A DNA stretch of 5,206 nucleotides. Source: CAG-411 sp045124315. Its GTDB lineage: Bacteria; Bacillota; Clostridia; Lachnospirales; Lachnospiraceae. The stretch covers positions 1 to 5,206 of the forward strand of contig JBGVLO010000066.1 in NCBI GenBank assembly GCA_045124315.1, given 5' to 3'. The position numbers and the translations under genes are program-made. The notes beneath the pieces were generated by a model. The model was not told where the DNA came from and made no database searches. It saw only the letters and a list, made by a program, of their open reading frames with translations. Below are positions 1 through 5,206 of the stretch, piece after piece (the stretch's first letter is position 1; every line of letters begins with the position of its first letter).

Positions 1-2
1 AC

Positions 3-515
3 CTTAATAACAGGCGTATGTTAAAATTGCAGGAAATGGAGGAACAGAAAAATGTTTTATCCAATCAATATGAGAAAGCTTTGTCTGAGCAAAGAAAACT
101 TCGCTCATTATTGTTAAAGCAATCTTTTAACGAAAATCTAAGACGTACAGTAGAAGAAAGATTAGAAATACTGAACAATTTTATTGTCTCAAACATTTCA
201 GGTATAGATATGGACAAATCTTTACAGGAATTGGCAAGATACATGGAGAATAATGAAGAATTTCTTCAATCTACAAGAAAATCATTTGAACTGACCCATC
301 CTAAATTCATATCTTACCTTACTAAGAAAAAACTTACCGAATGGGAAATAGGTTGCTGTTGCCTCTATTGCACAGGTTTGAATGGAAATGAAATTGCAAA
401 TTATCTGGATGTAAAATATTTCTATAAACACAGCTCAATAATAAGGAAAAAATTGGGTATACAATCGGTAAATATTGATACATTTCTTATAGACAAAGCC
501 AAGGAGCTAAGTTAA
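3..515 (+). CDS. C-terminal part of a coiled-coil / LuxR-type HTH transcriptional regulator (5' end outside window)
   Basis: The frame is open from the window edge (L-N-N-R-R before the first ATG at 18), so this is the tail of a longer gene and the ATG at 18 is probably internal. Numbering from that Met, residues 1-50 are a charged heptad-like coiled coil (QEMEEQKNVLSNQYEKALSE). Residues 75-100 hold a linker of the form EEFLQSTRKSFELTHPKF. Residues 105-155 form a LuxR-type helix-turn-helix (KLTEWEIGCCCLYCTGLNGN, then SSIIRKKLGI). Many Bacteroidales regulators have signal peptide, TPR repeats, one membrane helix, coiled coil and this HTH in the cytoplasm. The arginine-rich start (NNRRMLK) fits the segment just inside the membrane, but the sensor half cannot be seen. 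Role as a DNA-binding regulator is inferred from family resemblance; its target is unknown. The downstream protease unit is a neighbour but separated by a terminator. Confidence 0.85.
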   Translation, partial: LNNRRMLKLQEMEEQKNVLSNQYEKALSEQRKLRSLLLKQSFNENLRRTVEERLEILNNFIVSNISGIDMDKSLQELARYMENNEEFLQSTRKSFELTHPKFISYLTKKKLTEWEIGCCCLYCTGLNGNEIANYLDVKYFYKHSSIIRKKLGIQSVNIDTFLIDKAKELS

Positions 516-551
516 AAATCCAAAATTCAGTATATCAACTCTACTTTTATA

Positions 552-600
552 ATTGCCTGTATTCCAGTGTTATAACATGAGAATACAGGCAATGTTTTTA
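552..600 (+). terminator. Rho-independent terminator of the regulator gene
   Basis: A perfect 13-bp inverted repeat (ATTGCCTGTATTC at 552-564, GAATACAGGCAAT at 581-593) is followed by GTTTTTA. The loop holds a second, concentric 10-bp palindrome, TGTTATAACA (568-577), so the whole structure can fold as one long stem with a 2-by-2 internal loop and one G-U pair. It starts 36 bases after the regulator stop. The other strand has no T run beyond the stem, so it should act on + strand transcripts only. Confidence 0.85.
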
Positions 601-735
601 TGTGCCAAAATATAATATCTATTCTTATAAGTATCACATATTCATATAGTTATAAGACAATATCCTGAGTAGAGAGTATTTTTGGTTCATATTATAGAAA
701 ATAGTTTCTTTGTTAAAAACCAAAACTTAATACTT
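601..735 (+). other. AT-rich intergenic leader upstream of the protease unit
   Basis: No ORF of note begins here other than a TTG-started N-terminal extension of the next gene, which is not credible. The stretch contains two direct copies of TTATAAG (625-631 and 650-656), with the first lying inside the palindrome CTTATAAG (624-631), and the promoter-like element described separately. The direct repeats are 25 bases apart, start to start. They might be an operator, but in such AT-rich DNA chance is a fair explanation. Confidence 0.4.
677..684 (+). promoter_or_regulatory. Candidate Bacteroides-type -7 promoter element
   Basis: TATTTTTG matches the Bacteroides housekeeping -7 consensus TAnnTTTG at all fixed positions. 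It would place the transcript start near 688-692, giving a leader of about 45 bases before the ATG at 736. I do not find a good TTTG -33 element about 20 bases upstream, so the promoter may be weak or activator-dependent, or the match may be chance. It lies just downstream of the regulator terminator, where a promoter for the three-gene unit is expected. Confidence 0.45.
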
Positions 736-1104
736 ATGAAAAAAATATTTTTTTTGATATTGCTGTCGGCTGTCACAATGTCTGTTTGGCCACAGAACTT
801 GTGTGATGAAGATAGAGAATATGTAAAAATAGAAAAGGAAACTGAAATCATAGAGGAAGAGCGGTCTTTAAGTTATTTAGACTGTTACATCTACAGGTCT
901 CAGCGTATATTAGAAGTGAGTTATGCAGATGTCGGAATTCTTAATGTATTCATATATGATCATAATAATAACTTGGTGGATTGTGAATATGGATTTGAAA
1001 GTTGCGATAAGTTAATTCTTCCTCTTCCACTGAGAGAAGGACAATATATGGTGTTTATACAATCTGATACTTTTAGCGGTAAAGGATATTTTGTTGTGTA
1101 TTAG
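736..1104 (+). CDS. Small secreted DUF3244-like (Ig-like fold) protein
   Basis: This 122-residue protein starts at ATG 736; a longer reading from TTG 682 would put 18 unlikely residues before a clear signal peptide. Residues 1-20 (MKKIFFLILLSAVTMSVWPQ) are a Sec signal, probably cut around residue 18-20. No lipobox is seen. The mature part of about 100 residues is beta-rich: ILEVSYADVGILNVFIYDHN (59-78), an ILPLPLREGQY turn (94-104), then a final strand pair ending GKGYFVVY. This resembles the DUF3244 pattern of Bacteroidetes (strand, xVxIYDxxGxLV, xLxLPxxGxYxV, GxFxV), recognised by eye. Four cysteines (23, 50, 83, 90) could form two disulfides in the periplasm or outside. It is the first gene of a likely operon, 36 bases before a C10 protease. 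Bacteroides C10 proteases are known to have small inhibitor genes next to them, so an inhibitor or folding partner is possible, but the sequence alone does not show it. It has no visible similarity to the protease propeptide. Confidence 0.75.
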   Translation: MKKIFFLILLSAVTMSVWPQNLCDEDREYVKIEKETEIIEEERSLSYLDCYIYRSQRILEVSYADVGILNVFIYDHNNNLVDCEYGFESCDKLILPLPLREGQYMVFIQSDTFSGKGYFVVY

Positions 1105-1140
1105 GGAATAATTAGTTTTTAATCTTAATATATTAGTGCT

Positions 1141-2589
1141 ATGAAAAATACTATTTTCTTCTTTGTATTCATGTTAGGTATTCTAATGTTTGTTTCTTGT
1201 ACATCACACTATGAGGAGGAGATTAATCAAGTAATGGAACAGCAGAGCGTTCCACTTACGCGAGCTTCTGACTCTTCGCAGGATGATGTTGACTACAAAG
1301 TTGATTCCAGACTCCTGGCGAAATATCTTAGATTGTCGGGGAAGAGTATGCGACAGCACAGTGTTATACCATTGGTTGAGGATGGGGATACTTTGGCTTA
1401 TTGTATTCAGTACGAAGATGGTTGGGATATAATTGCCGGAGATAAAAGGTGTGCACCGGTAATGATAAAAGCAGAAACAGGTATCTGTAATACATCAGAT
1501 TTTGATGTGTTGGGTGTAATGGAATATATAAGTGAGTTAAAGAATAGTGATCCTGTAAATGTTAACCCAACTTGGGCATTTATTTCAGAACCAGAAGAAG
1601 GTAGTGGAGCAATAATGCCAAGAGGTGTAGGTGGCCCTGAATGTTTTACTATTGGAATGTGGAGACCTGTTGATTCAGTGCTTGTAGATGAGGTAACGCA
1701 AATTCCTCATATTATAAAGGCATTTTGGGCACAAAACCAACCTTGGAATATGTTTACGCCGTATATAGATGGAGAAAAATCTTCTGTAGGGTGTTCGGTT
1801 GTTGCCGCAGGGCAGATTATTCATCATTATAGGAAAAATAATGCAATGGGAGTTGAATTTCCTACTATAGCTTGGCCTGGGAATGGAACCACCACATACC
1901 CAGATGAAGATGAGCCTGGTGCTATGAATGCCTTGAGATGGTCTACAATGGCGTTAAGTATGGCGGATGAAAATTATGACCAGACAGCCTTGATGTTGGG
2001 ATATTTAGGTCAAGAGGTAATGGATGTTGGATATGGAAATGGAAGTACAGATATTTCAATAGATGGCGTAGAAGATGCATTTGATTGGGGTAAATTGGAT
2101 TATGAGTCATATAACGGGTATGATTGGTATAGGGTGTATAACAGTTTGTTGGAAGGATCTCCGGTGTGTGTTTATACTTCAATGAAAATAGAACCTGATA
2201 CAAATAAGCATGTTTATATTATTGATAGGTATAGTGTAGAAGAAATTTCTTATAGAGTTTTGTACAGATGGGATCCAGATTATATCGTAAGTGAGCAGGA
2301 GTATTATGCAAATGATCCTAATTTGTTTATAGAGTCTGCAAGTGGAGAAGATAAAGTGTTGGAATTGGGAAGGATAGAATATACATATTGGGGTATGAAC
2401 TGGGGATATGCACATTCAAGTTATGATGGAAGATTTTATATGTCAAGAAGTTATGGCGTTGGGGGAATGGATGAAGCAGGAATTTATCTTCCAAGCAATC
2501 AAATTAATGCAACATTTTGGGATACCCCTATAGGTGAGACAGGAAATATTCAGAGGATTTTTTATAACTTTGAAAACAAGTTGAATTAA
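1141..2589 (+). CDS. Family C10 (streptopain/SpeB-like) cysteine protease, lipoprotein zymogen
   Basis: This is a 482-residue secreted papain-fold protease. Residues 1-20 are a type II signal with lipobox FVSC, lipid-attachment Cys20, followed by an acidic stretch (HYEEE) and a linker with LTRA. Residues about 52-135 match the inhibitory prodomain of C10 peptidases (DGWDIIAGDKRCAPVMI, family form GGFVIISGDKRFPPVLG). The catalytic domain has the oxyanion-hole Gln198 in WAQNQPWN, the nucleophile Cys218 in VGCSVVAAGQIIHHY, the catalytic His357 in NKHVYIIDRY, and Asn420-Trp421 in MNWGY, equivalent to the NWGW motif. The His region departs from the usual GHAWVIDGY (Lys before the His, Arg in place of Gly), and 63 residues separate His and Asn, against about 16 in SpeB. 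No C-terminal extra domain is evident after the NWGY region beyond about 60 residues. Activity is expected after prodomain removal, at the membrane or cell surface; substrates are unknown. It sits between a small secreted protein and a barrel protein, probably in one transcript. Confidence 0.93.
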   Translation: MKNTIFFFVFMLGILMFVSCTSHYEEEINQVMEQQSVPLTRASDSSQDDVDYKVDSRLLAKYLRLSGKSMRQHSVIPLVEDGDTLAYCIQYEDGWDIIAGDKRCAPVMIKAETGICNTSDFDVLGVMEYISELKNSDPVNVNPTWAFISEPEEGSGAIMPRGVGGPECFTIGMWRPVDSVLVDEVTQIPHIIKAFWAQNQPWNMFTPYIDGEKSSVGCSVVAAGQIIHHYRKNNAMGVEFPTIAWPGNGTTTYPDEDEPGAMNALRWSTMALSMADENYDQTALMLGYLGQEVMDVGYGNGSTDISIDGVEDAFDWGKLDYESYNGYDWYRVYNSLLEGSPVCVYTSMKIEPDTNKHVYIIDRYSVEEISYRVLYRWDPDYIVSEQEYYANDPNLFIESASGEDKVLELGRIEYTYWGMNWGYAHSSYDGRFYMSRSYGVGGMDEAGIYLPSNQINATFWDTPIGETGNIQRIFYNFENKLN

Positions 2590-2600
2590 AAATTTGATGT

Positions 2601-3290
2601 ATGAAAAGGATTGTATTTGCCGTTGTATTATGTTGTATGTTTTCATTGCAGTCTTTTGCTCAGGAGAAAGCAGGTAGCAAATGGGGCTTTGAATATGCAT
2701 TTGAAAGGATAGACCCTGGGGTTAGTGATTTGCACAACCCTTATCATTATTATAATCAAAAGAAGTATATTTATGTAAAGGATTTTAATTGCCATAGGGT
2801 ATCACTATTGTATAAACAGCCAATATATGGAGGCTTTTACGTTGAGCCTAAATTATCTTACTATTATATGGAGTATTGTAAGGCATATCATATTAGTATT
2901 GATCCTTCTGTAAATGTTGACAGACAGTATGGTGTTGTGCTTATTTCTGATTTAGAGGAATATGGCTTAGGTGCTTCTATAAATCTTGGATATAATTTCA
3001 GGCTCTACAATAAATGGAGTGTAGATTTTTTTGTAGAGCCGGATTACAGGTATGCAATGGAAAGCAAAAGGCCAAGTGGATATAATTTTCTGGAAGTTGA
3101 CAAGGATTTTGGTGTGGCAGTATATGATCCCGGGTACCTTATGCTTAAAGGTGGCGTGGGTGTAAACTACGGCGCATTGTCGCTCAGTTTCAGTTACGGC
3201 AAGTATGTATCTGACAGGTTCAATATAAACAAGGATGCCATGAGGCCGGAGGTGTTTACTTTGGCTTTAGGATTTAAGTTTGGCCGATAA
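2601..3290 (+). CDS. Small outer membrane beta-barrel-like protein of unknown function
   Basis: This 229-residue protein starts 11 bases after the protease stop, so the two are very likely co-transcribed. Residues 1-20 are a Sec signal peptide (MKRIVFAVVLCCMFSLQSFA) with the Bacteroidetes-style cut before Gln21. The mature part is made of alternating, aromatic-rich strands typical of a small outer membrane barrel: HRVSLLYKQ, GGFYVEPKLSYYYMEY, YGLGASINLGYNFRL, WSVDFFVEPDYRY, YLMLKGGVGVNYGALSLSFS and EVFTLALGFKFG at the end. The Val-Asp-Phe-Phe/Tyr-Arg-Tyr alternation and glycines at strand turns support about 8 strands. The C-terminus is FGR, not the aromatic end common in proteobacterial barrels. 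I do not recognise a named family. It could be a surface anchor, a porin-like companion or a substrate or partner of the adjacent protease; function is unknown. Confidence 0.8.
   Translation: MKRIVFAVVLCCMFSLQSFAQEKAGSKWGFEYAFERIDPGVSDLHNPYHYYNQKKYIYVKDFNCHRVSLLYKQPIYGGFYVEPKLSYYYMEYCKAYHISIDPSVNVDRQYGVVLISDLEEYGLGASINLGYNFRLYNKWSVDFFVEPDYRYAMESKRPSGYNFLEVDKDFGVAVYDPGYLMLKGGVGVNYGALSLSFSYGKYVSDRFNINKDAMRPEVFTLALGFKFGR
3275..3282 (+). promoter_or_regulatory. Possible -7 promoter element for the TonB receptor gene, inside the barrel gene
   Basis: TAAGTTTG matches the TAnnTTTG consensus exactly and overlaps the last codons of the barrel gene. It would start a transcript near 3286-3290 with a leader of about 85 bases that includes the hairpin at 3315-3345. 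No good -33 element is found at the usual spacing, and a chance match within coding AT-rich DNA is plausible. Confidence 0.25.
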
Positions 3291-3314
3291 TGAACACTTT
3301 TTAATAAGATAAAT

Positions 3315-3353
3315 ACCCCGGAAATTGTGCAACTATTTTCGGGGTTAATTTTT
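3315..3353 (+). terminator. Rho-independent terminator between the barrel gene and the TonB receptor gene
   Basis: An 11-bp stem (ACCCCGGAAAT at 3315-3325, ATTTTCGGGGT at 3335-3345, one G-U pair) closes a 9-base loop and is followed by TAATTTTT. It lies 24 bases after the barrel stop and should end the three-gene transcript. Its T run stops only 18 bases before the next start codon, which leaves no room for a promoter after it. It may therefore also sit in the leader of the receptor gene. Confidence 0.8.
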
Positions 3354-3371
3354 AAACTTGATTATTTTATT

Positions 3372-5206
3372 ATGAAACATATATTAGTTATGCTTCTTCT
3401 ATTGTTGCTGTTGCCAACCGTTTCACTTTCCCAAAACATAACAGTGAGCGGAAAAGTTGCAGACAAGCAGACTGGGGAAGTATTGCCGGATGCCCATATC
3501 TGGTTCCCCAAACAGAGAAAGGGGTTCCGCAGTGATGAAGAAGGAAAATTCAAACTTCTGCTGCCTGCACAGACGGAGTATGACATTGTAGTAAGCTACG
3601 TTGGATACAGTAAAAGGAAATTTTCTTTCTCCGCCCAATCAGACACACTCATAAACATATTTCTTGAGCAGGACAATGCCCTCAACAATATTGTTGTATA
3701 CGGTTCCAAAAATGATTTTGGGGTAAAGCACACCCAAATGAGTGCCATAGAGATGCCTATTGCAAAAATAGAGTATGTTCCGGCGGTATTTGGAGAGGTT
3801 GATGTACTTAAGGCGCTCCAGACACTTCCAGGAGTACAGTCTGCCAGTGACGGACATGCAGGGATATTTGTACGAGGAGGCGGATATGACCAGAACCAGA
3901 TAACTCTTGATGGTGCCATGCTTTACAATGCAGAACATCTCAAGGGTTTCATATCTGCAATAAATTCAGACATGGTGGAGAGCCTTGTATTCTACAAAGG
4001 TGCTTTTCCCGCACGCTATGGAGGACAGCTTTCAAGTATTGTGGATATAGGGATAAAGGAGGGTGATATGGACAACTTCCATGGAGAGGCAGCAATAGGA
4101 GCATTGTCATCCAAAATCCAGTTTGAAGGCCCTTTGGACAAAGGGCGCACATCATTCAATGTTGCAGCAAGGGCATCATATCTCGATCTTATAGTACAGC
4201 CGGCATTAAAGAAAATTGCAAACAACGAGAATGCAATGACACCTTATGCCAATCTTGACTTCTATGATGCGAGTGCCAAAATCACCCATCTTGTTTCAAA
4301 CAAGCATAAGTTGTCAGCCTTTTTCTATATGGGCAAGGATAAAAGCAAAGAAACTCCTACATCCAACTCTTCTCATACAGAAGCAAAAGATGCAGCATGG
4401 AAAAGGATTACAATTACCGACAGGAACGGCTCCAGCAATTCAACAAACAATTGGGGAAATATTGCCTCTTCCCTCTCCTGGCTGTATATACCGGAAGAAG
4501 ACCTCTCTTTCAATACTACTCTTTCTTTCAGCAAATATGACTACTACCTCAAATACCAGAACAAATCCTACACTAAAAGTGAGGAATTTGATTTGAATTC
4601 GCGGGATATTTTGTCTTTGACTATAACCGATATCGATAATTATACAGAGCATAATTCAGGGATTAAAGAGTATTCTGCATCATTCGGCAGCATATACAAA
4701 CATTCACAGGAACATGATTTTAGATTTGGCGGCAAACTTTCTGTCCAGACATTCAACCCGTCCATCCATCTGTTTCAGAACAAATATACATACACTAAAA
4801 GGTATGACAGAGAATCTGAAGATACAACAATTATAAATACCACAATAGGTAGAGGCACAGAGTCTCTTTCTACAGTAGCATTATATGCAGAAGATGAGAT
4901 TTCCTTTAACAGGTACCTTAAAGCCAACGCAGGACTCCGTTATGTTATGTTTGCAATCAAGGGCAAATTCTATCACTCCCTTGAGCCGAGACTCTCGCTA
5001 AGGTATATGTTGTCAGACAACCAGTCTCTAAAGATATCTTATGCCCGTATGGCACAGGCTATACACATGTTGAGCAATACCAGTCTGGTTTCCCCTTCCG
5101 ACATATGGGTTCCCATTACAAAGAAGATACCGCCAATGAAATCGGACCAATTTGCATTGGGTTATAATTTTGAGCCGAAAGAGGGCATTGAACTTTCATT
5201 GGAGGG
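3372..5206 (+). CDS. TonB-dependent outer membrane receptor with CarboxypepD_reg-like N-terminus (3' end outside window)
   Basis: The frame is open from ATG 3372 to the window edge (611 codons), with no internal stop or frameshift. Residues 1-20 are a Sec signal (leucine run 8-14) cut before Gln21. Residues about 22-100 are a carboxypeptidase-regulatory-like beta-sandwich (VSGKVADKQTGEVLPDAHIW, EEGKFKLLLP, IVVSYVGY). A TonB-box-like NNIVVYGS lies at 105-112. The plug follows at about 125-230: DVLKALQTLPGVQSASDGHA (144-163), IFVRGGGYDQNQITLDGAML (165-184), and YKGAFPARYGGQLSSIVDI (208-226). From about 235 onward are beta-barrel strands. There is no STN domain, so it is a transport-type receptor without visible anti-sigma signalling. 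It energises uptake of a ligand across the outer membrane through TonB-ExbBD; the ligand cannot be told. The FPARYGG subfamily is often followed by a DUF4249 surface lipoprotein gene, which would lie past the window. The family is usually 750-850 residues, so roughly a quarter is missing. Its base composition is visibly less AT-rich than the upstream genes. Confidence 0.93.
   Translation, partial: MKHILVMLLLLLLLPTVSLSQNITVSGKVADKQTGEVLPDAHIWFPKQRKGFRSDEEGKFKLLLPAQTEYDIVVSYVGYSKRKFSFSAQSDTLINIFLEQDNALNNIVVYGSKNDFGVKHTQMSAIEMPIAKIEYVPAVFGEVDVLKALQTLPGVQSASDGHAGIFVRGGGYDQNQITLDGAMLYNAEHLKGFISAINSDMVESLVFYKGAFPARYGGQLSSIVDIGIKEGDMDNFHGEAAIGALSSKIQFEGPLDKGRTSFNVAARASYLDLIVQPALKKIANNENAMTPYANLDFYDASAKITHLVSNKHKLSAFFYMGKDKSKETPTSNSSHTEAKDAAWKRITITDRNGSSNSTNNWGNIASSLSWLYIPEEDLSFNTTLSFSKYDYYLKYQNKSYTKSEEFDLNSRDILSLTITDIDNYTEHNSGIKEYSASFGSIYKHSQEHDFRFGGKLSVQTFNPSIHLFQNKYTYTKRYDRESEDTTIINTTIGRGTESLSTVALYAEDEISFNRYLKANAGLRYVMFAIKGKFYHSLEPRLSLRYMLSDNQSLKISYARMAQAIHMLSNTSLVSPSDIWVPITKKIPPMKSDQFALGYNFEPKEGIELSLE

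Noticed and set aside
682..735. N-terminal extension of the small secreted protein from a TTG start
   Set aside because: The extension precedes a textbook signal peptide beginning at ATG 736, and the TTG overlaps the probable -7 element.
1943..2700. Three minus-strand ORFs of 78-86 codons opposite the protease and barrel genes
   Set aside because: They are antisense shadows: low-complexity, rich in His, Ile, Tyr and Pro, with no recognisable domain or start context, lying within well-supported genes.
3353..3360. TAAACTTG as a -7 promoter element for the TonB receptor gene
   Set aside because: It has one mismatch to TAnnTTTG, no -33 partner, and would leave almost no leader before the ATG at 3372.
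3000..3372. Shift from AT-rich to less AT-rich composition, a possible recombination boundary
   Set aside because: The change is gradual through the 3' half of the barrel gene, and there is no repeat, integrase, tRNA or other sign of an insertion junction.
3362..4652. Several short minus-strand ORFs and one plus-strand ORF (4246-4596) within the TonB receptor region
   Set aside because: The receptor frame is open throughout from 3372 to the window end with clear domain motifs, so the other frames are shadows.

Overview
The window looks like chromosomal DNA from a member of the Bacteroidales, most likely Bacteroides or a close relative. The reasons are AT-rich composition, starts without Shine-Dalgarno sequences, a lipoprotein with an LTRA-type linker, a family C10 cysteine protease, an outer membrane TonB-dependent receptor with a carboxypeptidase-regulatory-like N-terminus, and the typical Bacteroidales regulator C-terminus (coiled coil plus LuxR-type HTH). 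All genes found lie on the + strand. I saw no RNA gene, CRISPR array or mobile element.

Layout. (1) Positions 1-515 hold the 3' end of a regulator gene that begins before the window; it is closed by a strong two-tier terminator hairpin (552-600). (2) After an AT-rich gap with one good Bacteroides-type -7 element (677-684) comes a compact three-gene unit: a small secreted DUF3244-like protein (736-1104), a C10 (streptopain-like) lipoprotein protease (1141-2589) and a small outer membrane beta-barrel-like protein (2601-3290). The gaps are 36 and 11 bases with no terminator between, so co-transcription is likely. A second hairpin (3315-3353) follows. (3) From 3372 to the window edge runs a TonB-dependent receptor gene with signal peptide, CarboxypepD_reg-like domain, plug and the first half or more of the barrel. 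Its 3' end is outside the window.

How the genes may work together (inference). The three-gene unit reads as an envelope or surface proteolysis cassette: a membrane-anchored cysteine protease made as a zymogen, an unlinked small Ig-like periplasmic or secreted partner that could restrain or assist it, and a barrel protein that could anchor it or be its substrate. The TonB receptor may be a separate transcription unit, but the hairpin ends only 18 bases before its start codon, so its promoter must lie upstream of or within the hairpin. The most unusual points are the divergent His region and long His-Asn insertion of the protease, the unassigned small partner proteins, and the hairpin in what may be the receptor leader.
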